Below the pieces are notes generated by a model. It did not search any database, was not told the DNA's origin, and saw nothing but the letters and a program-made list of their open reading frames with translations. The position numbers and the translations under genes were made by a program. Below, in pieces: positions 17,790 through 23,988 of a stretch of DNA of 54,142 nucleotides; positions within the stretch are counted from its first letter, which is position 1; every line of letters starts with the position of its first letter. Source of the DNA: a bacterium (lineage in GTDB: Bacteria > JAHJDO01); NCBI GenBank assembly GCA_018812485.1, contig JAHJDO010000140.1, positions 1-54,142 on the forward strand, in the 5' to 3' direction.

Positions 17790-19100
17790 TTGATTCGCTC
17801 CGAGAGACTCGCCTTTACCGGTCGCATAGCCGCAAATATTGCACATGAAATAAGAAATCCCCTGACCAATGTAGCTATGGCAGTCCAGCAACTTGCGAAA
17901 GCTATTAAGTCTGAAAATCCCATGTCTAAAAATATGGACATCATTAAAAGGAACACAGAAAGGATCAACTATTTAATTACTGAACTCCTAAACTGTGCCC
18001 GCCCGCCAAAACTTAATATACAGCCATGTAATATTCATAAGGTATTAGAAGATATTTTAGAGTCCAACAAGACTAAGATTAGTTCAAAAAAGATAAAGAT
18101 AATTAAAAGGTTTACCTCTGACACATTCATAATAAAGATTGATAAAGAACAAATGCAGCGTGCCTTCTTAAACATAGTCATCAACGCTATTGAAGCTATG
18201 CCCAGGAGAAGCAAATTGACCATTATTACAGAGCTTAAGGGAAACCTTTTTGAGGTGAAGATTCAAGATACAGGTAAAGGCATTCCTGAAGAAGATATTA
18301 TCAGGATATTTGACCCTTTCTTTAGCTCCAAGTCCGGGGGTGTAGGCTTAGGGCTAACTATATGTTATGGGATTATTGTGAGTCATGGCGGCACAATAGA
18401 GGTGGAGAGTAAACTAAAAAAAGGATCTGCTTTCACAATTTTCCTGCCTACTGTTACCCCCCCCCCAACAAGGGTGCGAAGACCCTGCGATGATAAAAAA
18501 ATGGAATTAAAATACGATATCAAAAGAGGCGCAGATATATATCGGGCAATTTATGGAGCTCGATTACAGAAATGGATTCTTGCGGGTAAGATAAAGCGAG
18601 GAGAAGTAATTGTCTGGCGAAGCGGTCTTTCAGGCTGGCGCAGAGCCGAAGAACTTGAGGAACTGGCGCCATTTTTTAAACAGTGGGAAAAAGAGCAATT
18701 AAGAAAAAAAAAGAGGATAGAAGAGCAAGTCCTCTTAAAGAAGAAGATAAAGAGTATTTTGATAGTAGACGATGAGAAGGATTTATGTTCGCTCCTGTCT
18801 GATGCCTTAACCCAGAAAAACTACAATGTATCGATTGCAAACACAAAAAGAGAAGCTATGGCTTGTCTTAAAAAGAAATCACCTGATTTAGTTCTGTTAG
18901 ACCTAAAACTACCTGATGGTGATGGAATAAAAATCCTTCCTAGGATCAAAAGGGTAAATCCAGAGACAGTAGTAATTGTAATTTCTGCCTATGGAAGCGA
19001 AGAAGCCAGACAAATGGCAAAAAAGGGAGGAGCTTTTACCTTTATAAACAAGCCATTTACTGAAGAAGATATATTGAGGAGTATAAAAGTACTCTCGTAA
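17790..19100 (+). CDS. Hybrid histidine kinase with a GYF_2-like domain before the receiver
   Basis: 436 residues from TTG 17790. HisKA 'NIAHEIRNPLTNVAMAV' (His about residue 25), HATPase with 'VINAIEAMP', 'DTGKGIPEEDIIRIFDPFF' and 'GVGLGLTICYG'. A proline spacer follows, coded over a run of ten C (18457-18466), then about 50 residues resembling GYF_2/DUF4339 ('QKWILAGKIKRGEVIVWRSG', then 'WRRAEELEELAPFF'). A receiver ends the protein ('ILIVDDEKDLCSLL', Asp in 'LVLLDLKLPDG', Lys in 'FINKPFTEED'). The sensory PAS half is encoded immediately upstream in another frame. It resembles the NtrB-type kinases that pair with sigma-54 activators, and the NtrC-type gene at 19570 is the natural partner. 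Confidence 0.88.
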   Translation: MIRSERLAFTGRIAANIAHEIRNPLTNVAMAVQQLAKAIKSENPMSKNMDIIKRNTERINYLITELLNCARPPKLNIQPCNIHKVLEDILESNKTKISSKKIKIIKRFTSDTFIIKIDKEQMQRAFLNIVINAIEAMPRRSKLTIITELKGNLFEVKIQDTGKGIPEEDIIRIFDPFFSSKSGGVGLGLTICYGIIVSHGGTIEVESKLKKGSAFTIFLPTVTPPPTRVRRPCDDKKMELKYDIKRGADIYRAIYGARLQKWILAGKIKRGEVIVWRSGLSGWRRAEELEELAPFFKQWEKEQLRKKKRIEEQVLLKKKIKSILIVDDEKDLCSLLSDALTQKNYNVSIANTKREAMACLKKKSPDLVLLDLKLPDGDGIKILPRIKRVNPETVVIVISAYGSEEARQMAKKGGAFTFINKPFTEEDILRSIKVLS

Positions 19101-19106
19101 GAAATG

Positions 19107-19147
19107 TAAAAATCAAAAATAAAAATGCAAAACGACAAATCAAAATT
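19107..19147 (+). repeat. Left A-rich arm of the four-helix-bundle cassette
   Basis: Consists of units like AAAATCAAAAATAAAAATGC and ACAAATCAAAATTTA. The reverse complement of 19500-19550 gives the matching series (TAAAAATCAAATATCAAAAT). The same AATCAAAA motif recurs four times inside the CDC48-type gene at 28799-28836. Confidence 0.6.
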
Positions 19148-19496
19148 TAAAAAGGAATTCAAAAGAAGATTATATAACTTCGCCCTGAAACTTATAGAAT
19201 TCATAGATAAATTACCAAAAGACAATGTTTCAAGAAGAATCGGAGATCAATTGTTGCGAAGTGGGACAAGCATTTTGGGGAATTATATTGAGGGACAGTC
19301 AGCCAGCAGTAAAAAAGATTTTACTAACTATTTTAATATTTCGTTGAAATCCACAAATGAGAGCAAATTGTGGGTTTCATTGCTTCGGGATACTAAGCGT
19401 GTTACGCCTGAGGAAGTTACTTGGTTTTTGCAGGAGTTAAAGGAAATTGGCAATATTTTTGGCACGAGCATTTTAACTCTTAAAAACAGGAAATGA
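19125..19496 (+). CDS. Four-helix bundle protein (S23 / 23S rRNA intervening-sequence family)
   Basis: 123 residues with the family pattern: 'FALKLIEFIDKLPKD', 'RRIGDQLLRSGTSILGNYIEG', 'DFTNYFNISLKSTNESKLWV', and a C-terminal helix. The fold is a left-handed up-down bundle that pentamerises. The biological role is unknown and such genes turn up as orphan cassettes in many phyla. No ribosome site is visible. Both sides carry A-rich motifs built on AAATCAAAAAT (upstream 19107-19147; inverse form downstream 19500-19550), a degenerate inverted repeat. It interrupts the kinase-activator pair and is probably unrelated to gas vesicles. Confidence 0.88.
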   Translation: MQNDKSKFKKEFKRRLYNFALKLIEFIDKLPKDNVSRRIGDQLLRSGTSILGNYIEGQSASSKKDFTNYFNISLKSTNESKLWVSLLRDTKRVTPEEVTWFLQELKEIGNIFGTSILTLKNRK

Positions 19497-19499
19497 TTT

Positions 19500-19550
19500 T
19501 GGATTTTAATATGTAATTTTGATATTTGATTTTTAATATTTAATTTTACT
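19500..19550 (-). repeat. Right T-rich arm of the four-helix-bundle cassette
   Basis: GGATTTTAATATGTAATTTT and following TTGATATTTGATTTTTAA. It is an imperfect inverted copy of 19107-19147 and lies just after the stop of the four-helix-bundle gene. Confidence 0.55.
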
Positions 19551-19569
19551 TAAATGGGGTTCTAACGAA

Positions 19570-20946
19570 GTGGAAACAATCCTAATAGTAGATGATGAGA
19601 AGGATTTACGTTTTAACCTTTCCAATATTTTGAAGGACGAAGGTTACAACGCAATCGCTGTGGGAGACGGAAGAAAAGCGCTTAATGCAGTTAAGAAAAA
19701 TTCTCCCAATTTGGTCCTGCTGGATATGAAGCTTCCTGGAATGGATGGGATGAAGATCTTAGAGAAGATGAGACTGATTGATAAGGATCTGATTATTATA
19801 ATGCTTACTGCTTATGGAAATCTAAATGGAGCGGTAAAAGCAATGAAATTAGGGGCATTTGACTATCTTGCCAAGCCTTTTGATAATGAAGAATTAATTC
19901 TTGTAATAAAAAGGGCTCTTCGGACCCAATATTTAACCAAGGAAGTAGAAACTCTAAAAAAACGGTTTGGTGAAAAAGTTACAGCAGAAGAGCTAATGGG
20001 AGAAAGCCCTCAAATAAAGCAAGTCTTAAAGCAGATTAAGATAATCGCTCCGACCAATATGACTGTGATACTTCAAGGCGAAAGCGGGACAGGTAAAGAA
20101 TTGATTGCCCAGATGATTCATCAAGAAAGCCCACGAAAAAATGGACATTTTGTTGCTATAGATTGCGGCGCAATTCCCGATACATTGGCTGAGAGTGAAC
20201 TATTCGGTCATGAAAAAGGGGCCTTTACAGGAGCTGATGCTCAAAAAGAAGGCAGGTTTGAAGAGGCTAATGGAGGAACTCTGTTTCTGGATGAGATTAC
20301 AAATCTCTCTTCTACCACGCAGAGAAAACTTCTCAGAGTGATACAGGAAAGAAGGCTTCAGCATATAGGCGGCAAGAGAAGTATAAAAGTTGACGTCAGA
20401 ATAATCGTGGCTACGAACATTAATCTCTCAGGTGCGGTAAGGCGGGGTAAATTTAGAGAGGACCTCTTCCATAGGTTAAATGAATTTCATATTTCACTTC
20501 CCCCGCTTCGGGAAAGAAAAGATGACATCCCCTATTTAGCCATGCGTTTTTTAAAGGAGGGGAATCAGGAATTAGATAAAAAAATAGAAAGATTCTCTTC
20601 TGATGTAATGAAATTACTTCTGGATTATCCCTGGCCGGGCAATGTTAGAGAATTAAAGAATGTAGTCAGAAAAGCAGTACTTCTATGTGATTCCAATCAT
20701 ATCAAACCAGAACACTTTCCATTAGATAATATTGCTTCCACTAAAAAGCCCGAATTTCAGCAGGATTTGGATAACGGAGTCTCCCTCAAAGAGATCACTA
20801 AAAAAGCGACAAGACAGATAGAAAAGGAAGCCATTGAGCAAGCACTGGCAAAAGCCGGTGGCAATAAAACTAAAACCGCCAAAATCCTCAAAATAGACCG
20901 CATGACCCTGTATTCTAAGATGAAAGAGCACGGGCTACACAGATGA
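19570..20946 (+). CDS. NtrC-family sigma-54-dependent response regulator
   Basis: 458 residues from GTG 19570. Receiver 1-120 (Asp in 'LVLLDMKLPG', Lys in 'LAKPFD'). AAA+ activator domain about 140-370 with Walker A 'GESGTGKELIAQ', the sigma-54-contact loop 'KGAFTGAD' and Walker B 'GGTLFLDEI', then 'WPGNVRELKNVV'. A Fis-type HTH closes the protein ('ALAKAGGNKTKTAKILKIDR'). It acts by binding enhancer sites and remodelling sigma-54 holoenzyme. The gas-vesicle operon 0.6 kb downstream has a canonical sigma-54 promoter, so it is the leading candidate regulator. The last four codons (GLHR and stop) lie in the inverted repeat of the next cassette. Confidence 0.96.
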   Translation: METILIVDDEKDLRFNLSNILKDEGYNAIAVGDGRKALNAVKKNSPNLVLLDMKLPGMDGMKILEKMRLIDKDLIIIMLTAYGNLNGAVKAMKLGAFDYLAKPFDNEELILVIKRALRTQYLTKEVETLKKRFGEKVTAEELMGESPQIKQVLKQIKIIAPTNMTVILQGESGTGKELIAQMIHQESPRKNGHFVAIDCGAIPDTLAESELFGHEKGAFTGADAQKEGRFEEANGGTLFLDEITNLSSTTQRKLLRVIQERRLQHIGGKRSIKVDVRIIVATNINLSGAVRRGKFREDLFHRLNEFHISLPPLRERKDDIPYLAMRFLKEGNQELDKKIERFSSDVMKLLLDYPWPGNVRELKNVVRKAVLLCDSNHIKPEHFPLDNIASTKKPEFQQDLDNGVSLKEITKKATRQIEKEAIEQALAKAGGNKTKTAKILKIDRMTLYSKMKEHGLHR

Positions 20947-20980
20947 GCACAGATAAAAAAATACGGATGAACACAGATGG
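20935..20980 (+). repeat. Left terminal inverted repeat of the GxxExxY cassette
   Basis: Begins CTACACAGAT-gagCACAGAT and continues to AACACAGATGG. It pairs with the reverse complement of 21347-21392, which begins CTACACAGATAATCACAGAT and contains AATACGCAGAT. It supplies the last codons and stop of the NtrC-type gene and the start of the GxxExxY gene. Confidence 0.8.
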
Positions 20981-21344
20981 ACTATACAAGGATTTGACCT
21001 ATAAGATAATAGGATGTTTGTATGAGGTGCATAGAGAATTGGGTAGCGTGCACAAAGAAATTGTTTATCACAAGGCAGTTGCTATAGAACTAAGTAATAA
21101 AAATATTCCGTTTACTGAAGAAAAATGCCTAGATGTGAAGTATAAAGATAAACGAGTTGGGGTATATAAGCCAGATTTTATAATAGATGATAAAGTTATT
21201 CTGGAGATTAAGGTAGTACCGCTTATAACAAAAGCCATATATGACCAAGTTTATTATTACGTCAAAGGAACTAAATACAAATTAGTCTTACTGGCGAATT
21301 TTGGTACCAGTAAACTGGGTATAAAGAGACGTATATACACTTGA
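20943..21344 (+). CDS. GxxExxY protein (PD-(D/E)XK-like fold)
   Basis: 133 residues from ATG 20943, or 125 from ATG 20967, which fits the family start better ('MNTDGLYKDLTYKIIGCLYE'). The name-giving motif appears as 'GSVHKEIVY', followed by the nuclease-like strands 'YKPDFIIDDKVILEIK' with the D...ExK pattern. Function is unknown. The family is widespread and typically sits between inverted repeats of the CACAGAT type, as here. Its start overlaps the stop of the activator gene by four bases. It separates that activator from the gvp promoter region and is probably a recent arrival. Confidence 0.88.
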   Translation: MSTDKKIRMNTDGLYKDLTYKIIGCLYEVHRELGSVHKEIVYHKAVAIELSNKNIPFTEEKCLDVKYKDKRVGVYKPDFIIDDKVILEIKVVPLITKAIYDQVYYYVKGTKYKLVLLANFGTSKLGIKRRIYT

Positions 21345-21346
21345 AA

Positions 21347-21392
21347 CACATCTGCGATAATCTGCGTATTCCATCTGTGATTATCTGTGTAG
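21347..21392 (-). repeat. Right terminal inverted repeat of the GxxExxY cassette
   Basis: Reads CATCTGCGATAATCTGCGTA and ends ATTATCTGTGTAG. It is the inverted partner of 20935-20980. Together they define a cassette of about 458 bases that contains only the GxxExxY gene. Confidence 0.8.
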
Positions 21393-21400
21393 AGTTTGCC

Positions 21401-21472
21401 CTACACTTCCCAAACGAACGCTGAAAGCTGTTGTAAAATAAATTCTACACAGATGTAGAAACAACTCTACGC
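21401..21472 (+). promoter_or_regulatory. Candidate enhancer sites upstream of the gvp sigma-54 promoter
   Basis: The 327-base gap between the GxxExxY gene and gvpA holds the right cassette repeat (to 21392), then a set of CTACA/TGTAG motifs: CTACAC at 21401, a perfect palindrome TTCTACA-caga-TGTAGAA at 21443-21460, and CTCTACG at 21465. The palindrome is centred about 130 bases upstream of the -24 element, a usual distance for NtrC-type activators. Caution: CTACACAGAT is also the tip of the cassette repeat, so part of this may be repeat debris. Confidence 0.45.
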
Positions 21473-21577
21473 TTTTGCTTTTAAATTTCCTCTCTTTTTA
21501 AGCTCCTCAGAATTCTTTCAAAAGATATTTAAAAAAAAGAAGATACGCAAGGGCCAAAATTTTTTCAATAGATACTT

Positions 21578-21593
21578 TGGCACGGAAGTTGCT
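21578..21593 (+). promoter_or_regulatory. Sigma-54 (-24/-12) promoter of the gas-vesicle operon
   Basis: TGGCACG (21578-21584), four bases, TTGCT (21589-21593). The GG and GC dinucleotides are exactly 12 bases apart, matching the sigma-54 consensus TGGCACG-N4-TTGCW at every defined position. Predicted start of transcription is near 21603-21605, about 67 bases before the gvpA ATG. Confidence 0.92.
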
Positions 21594-21607
21594 TCTATAC
21601 TTAAGTA

Positions 21608-21642
21608 ACAGAAAACAGAGCGCAGGTTTTTCTGCTTTCTGT
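21608..21642 (+). promoter_or_regulatory. Hairpin at the predicted 5' end of the gvpA mRNA
   Basis: ACAGAAAACAG (21608-21618) pairs with CTGCTTTCTGT (21632-21642) at 10 of 11 positions, with a 13-base loop. It begins within about five bases of the predicted transcription start, the arrangement that protects 5' ends of long-lived bacterial mRNAs. The ribosome site (21657-21664) is outside the stem. Confidence 0.6.
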
Positions 21643-21670
21643 GAATTTTAAACGAAGGGAGGTGGGAAAA

Positions 21671-21877
21671 ATGGCAGTAGAAAAAGCAATCGGTTCATCT
21701 AGTTTGGTTGAGGTTATTGACAGAATCCTTGACAAGGGTGTTGTGGTTGATGCATGGGTTAGAGTTTCTTTGGTCGGTATTGAAATACTGGCTGTTGAAG
21801 CAAGAGTCGTAGTCGCATCAGTCGAGACATACCTGAAGTATGCTGAGGCAATTGGTCTAACCGCAACAGCAGCTTAA
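21671..21877 (+). CDS. gvpA: Gas vesicle major structural protein GvpA
   Basis: 68 residues forming the ribbed protein shell of the gas vesicle. The sequence is close to the highly conserved family throughout: '[20 protein letters not shown]' followed by '[20 protein letters not shown]' and '[15 protein letters not shown]', that is the helix-strand-strand-helix unit. ATG 21671 is chosen over the upstream ATG at 21641 because it follows GGGAGGTGGG and gives the standard [11 protein letters not shown] start. First gene of the operon behind the sigma-54 promoter, and followed by a large stem-loop that probably sets its excess over later genes. Two more GvpA-family domains are at 32944 and 33517. 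Confidence 0.98.
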   Translation: MAVEKAIGSSSLVEVIDRILDKGVVVDAWVRVSLVGIEILAVEARVVVASVETYLKYAEAIGLTATAA

Positions 21878-21890
21878 GGATAGTTAAGAG

Positions 21891-21960
21891 AAAGGATTCT
21901 TGCCGAGCCACCCTTGTGAACACAGTCTGTGTTGAAGCATGGTTCGCCAAGAGATTCCTT
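21891..21960 (+). terminator. Large intercistronic stem-loop after gvpA (partial terminator or mRNA stabiliser)
   Basis: Outer arms AAAGGATTCTTGCCGAGCCA (21891-21910) and TGGTTCGCCAAGAGATTCCTT (21940-21960) pair imperfectly over about 17 positions. The apex is closed by AACACA (21919-21924) with TGTGTT (21928-21933). There is no long T-run, so partial attenuation or protection of the gvpA message from 3' decay is more likely than full termination. Confidence 0.6.
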
Positions 21961-21994
21961 CTTCTCCCTAAAGCGAAAGAAAGAGGAAATGAAT

Positions 21995-22708
21995 ATGTCA
22001 GAAGCGCTAGATTTAAAGGATGTAGTGGAAGATGTTGTTTCTTCCTATGAGAAGAGAATCCAGAGTATAGGTTCTGTTTTTGATGTTGATACTGCTCGTC
22101 TAATTTTTGGCGACTCTCAAGGGTCTCTCATTCACACCAGAGAGGAAAGAGGGGAAATTAATACTCAGCTTCGGGACATCCTTGCCAGAAAAGAGCATCT
22201 CAGGAAAAAAGACTTTGACAAGATGATGCAGAGCACCTTGTCAGTTCAGGATCAACGGGAAAAAGAAGTAAGAGGTTTGTTAAATACTTATCTTAATGAA
22301 CAAAAAGAAATGGCTCAGGTTTTAAGGGAAAACTTAGAGAAGTTTAGAAATTCCCTTGCCAGAGGTGAAGTCGGAAGAGTCAAGGAATTCCAAGCAATAA
22401 TTAAAGAAGTCCTTTCAAAGCAGGAAAAGAGAAAAGAAGAGATTACTTCCAAACTGAAGGACTTTCAAAAAGAACAACAGGAAATGGCAAAAAAGCTCAA
22501 GGAGCTTTTAGCAAAAGGAAGGGAGCTTAGGATAAAGGATTTCAAATCAATGCTTAAGGAATTCAATGTTCAAAGAGATGAACGATTGGTGCTTCAGAAG
22601 AGCAGGAAACAAGAAGTGGCCAAAATGCTCAGTAGCTTTAGAGAAGAAAGACAAAGAGCAGTAAAAGAGGACACAAGTAAGAAACGGAAAATTAAAAAGG
22701 AGGAATAA
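21995..22708 (+). CDS. Coiled-coil gas-vesicle cluster protein
   Basis: 237 residues from ATG 21995, chosen because AGAGGA (21982-21987) is well spaced from it; ATG 21989 is too close. Nearly all helical and highly charged. Two related blocks, starting at 'REKEVRGLLNTYLNEQKEMA' and 'RKEEITSKLKDFQKEQQEMA', each continue into a 'VKEFQAIIKEVLS' / 'IKDFKSMLKEFNV' segment, so it arose by internal duplication. The first 30 residues ('LKDVVEDVVSSYEKRIQSIG') resemble the start of the next protein ('MRSMVDDIVVSHDSRSKAIG'), which makes the two paralogues. It probably binds the vesicle surface or acts in assembly. No standard gvp letter is given. Confidence 0.8.
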   Translation: MSEALDLKDVVEDVVSSYEKRIQSIGSVFDVDTARLIFGDSQGSLIHTREERGEINTQLRDILARKEHLRKKDFDKMMQSTLSVQDQREKEVRGLLNTYLNEQKEMAQVLRENLEKFRNSLARGEVGRVKEFQAIIKEVLSKQEKRKEEITSKLKDFQKEQQEMAKKLKELLAKGRELRIKDFKSMLKEFNVQRDERLVLQKSRKQEVAKMLSSFREERQRAVKEDTSKKRKIKKEE

Positions 22709-22710
22709 AG

Positions 22711-23631
22711 ATGGGAATAGCAGAGAGTATGAGGAGTATGGTAGATGATATCGTTGTATCTCATGATTCACGGTCAAAGGCAATTGGCAGTATAGTGTCT
22801 GATACACAAAACATTCTGGGTAGTGCCAGAAAAACTATGAAAAACTTTGCTGTCGATAGAAAAAAGATGAGTGCAGAACAGTCCAGAAATCTGGCTGATT
22901 TTGCAAAGGATTTGTCAAAGAGCACAGGAGATATGATTAATATATTCCATACTAATCGTAAAAAGATGAGTGCGGAACAGGCAAAGGGCTTAGCAGATTT
23001 TGTTAAGGGTATATCAAAGAACGTAGAGAAATTGCGACAGAATGCAAAAGATATGATTAAGGGGTTCCATAAAGACCGTAAACAGACGGGTGCAGAACAA
23101 GCAAGGAACTTAGCAGATTTTGCTGGCAGTCTGGCCGGGGATGTAGATTCAATGTTGATTGGTTTTGGGAAGGACCGCAGCAAGATGTCAAAGGAACTCA
23201 AGGACAAACTTGGCAAAGCAATAAAAGATATCAAAGTATCTGTTGGCGAGACAATCAAAGGTGCCAGAGAACTCGTAGGCGAATATAGTTCTGATATGGC
23301 AAAGGCGAAAGATGCCTGGGAGAGCATGTCTTCCACTTTGGCTAAGGCTAAAAAAAGTGGTGTTGCTCCCAAGATTGAAGTCAGAAAAAAGGTAACTACA
23401 GTTAAAGAAGCTGTGAAAGAAAAACCAAAAGCTGAACCTAAGGCTGTGCCTAAACCCAAAACACCGGAAGGCCAGATATTAGCGTTGCTTGAGGAGCATC
23501 CGCGGGGAAGAACCATGGTTCAGATGGGAGAGGAGATGGGTGTCCACTTTGCCAGCCTTCTTAATCCAATGAAAAAACTGCTTGAAAGCGGCAAAGTTAA
23601 TAAAATTGATAAGAAGTATCGTTTAGTCTAA
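22711..23631 (+). CDS. GvpC-like repeat protein with C-terminal winged-helix-like domain
   Basis: 306 residues. Residues about 40-170 hold four helical repeats built on 'F..DRKKMSAEQ..NLADF'. Counting from the leading Phe, the spacing is 33, 40 (33 plus one heptad) and 33 residues. GvpC, the outer strengthening protein of cyanobacterial vesicles, is built of 33-residue helical repeats, so this is a likely functional counterpart though the sequence is different. A Lys/Pro/Ala linker follows (about 230-250, 'KPKAEPKAVPKPKTP'), then about 55 residues ('ILALLEEHPRGRTMVQMGEE', 'LLESGKVNKIDKKYRLV') with a winged-helix pattern, possibly a protein- or DNA-binding tail. Two bases after the previous gene with AAGGAGG. 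A long reverse-strand open frame here is only a shadow of this biased sequence. Confidence 0.78.
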   Translation: MGIAESMRSMVDDIVVSHDSRSKAIGSIVSDTQNILGSARKTMKNFAVDRKKMSAEQSRNLADFAKDLSKSTGDMINIFHTNRKKMSAEQAKGLADFVKGISKNVEKLRQNAKDMIKGFHKDRKQTGAEQARNLADFAGSLAGDVDSMLIGFGKDRSKMSKELKDKLGKAIKDIKVSVGETIKGARELVGEYSSDMAKAKDAWESMSSTLAKAKKSGVAPKIEVRKKVTTVKEAVKEKPKAEPKAVPKPKTPEGQILALLEEHPRGRTMVQMGEEMGVHFASLLNPMKKLLESGKVNKIDKKYRLV

Positions 23632-23643
23632 GAGATTGTAACA

Positions 23644-23967
23644 GTGGCAAAATTAATAACTTGCGCTTTCTGTAAGGGTACAGGAAAAGATCCTTTTCGC
23701 CTGCTTTCCAAGCTAGCCGACTGCCAGGTATGCAGTGGTACTGGGAAGGTTAAGGTTGGTGAGCCTATAGTTGAATGTGCTTTTTGTAAAGGGAGCGGTG
23801 TTCATCCTCATAGTAGAGTTACCTGCTCTGCTTGTAAAGGGAGAGGTAGCGCTACGCATAAAGGGACTAAAGAAAAATGTCCCAATTGTGGCGGAACAGG
23901 ATATAAAATAGATGGAAATCTTCCATGTAGTGTTTGTGGAGGTAAGGGAGTCATTAGGAAAAATTAA
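23644..23967 (+). CDS. DnaJ-type zinc-finger protein with six CxxCxGxG motifs
   Basis: 107 residues from GTG 23644. It is almost entirely cysteine-rich repeats: 'CAFCKGTG', 'CQVCSGTG', 'CAFCKGSG', 'CSACKGRG', 'CPNCGGTG', 'CSVCGGKG'. DnaJ/Hsp40 carries four such motifs binding two zinc ions, so six suggest three sites. There is no J domain or substrate-binding domain in this protein. A J domain is present in the same operon at the end of a GvpF/L protein (29069-30073), so the two could together supply Hsp40 functions. It probably holds unfolded GvpA or accessory proteins (inference). Confidence 0.85.
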   Translation: MAKLITCAFCKGTGKDPFRLLSKLADCQVCSGTGKVKVGEPIVECAFCKGSGVHPHSRVTCSACKGRGSATHKGTKEKCPNCGGTGYKIDGNLPCSVCGGKGVIRKN

Positions 23968-23988
23968 AAAAGAGAAAGGTAAAGTAAA

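Noticed and set aside
22761-23516. 251-residue reverse-strand open frame
   Set aside because: It mirrors the biased, repeated codons of the GvpC-like gene, has no ribosome site, and runs against the operon.
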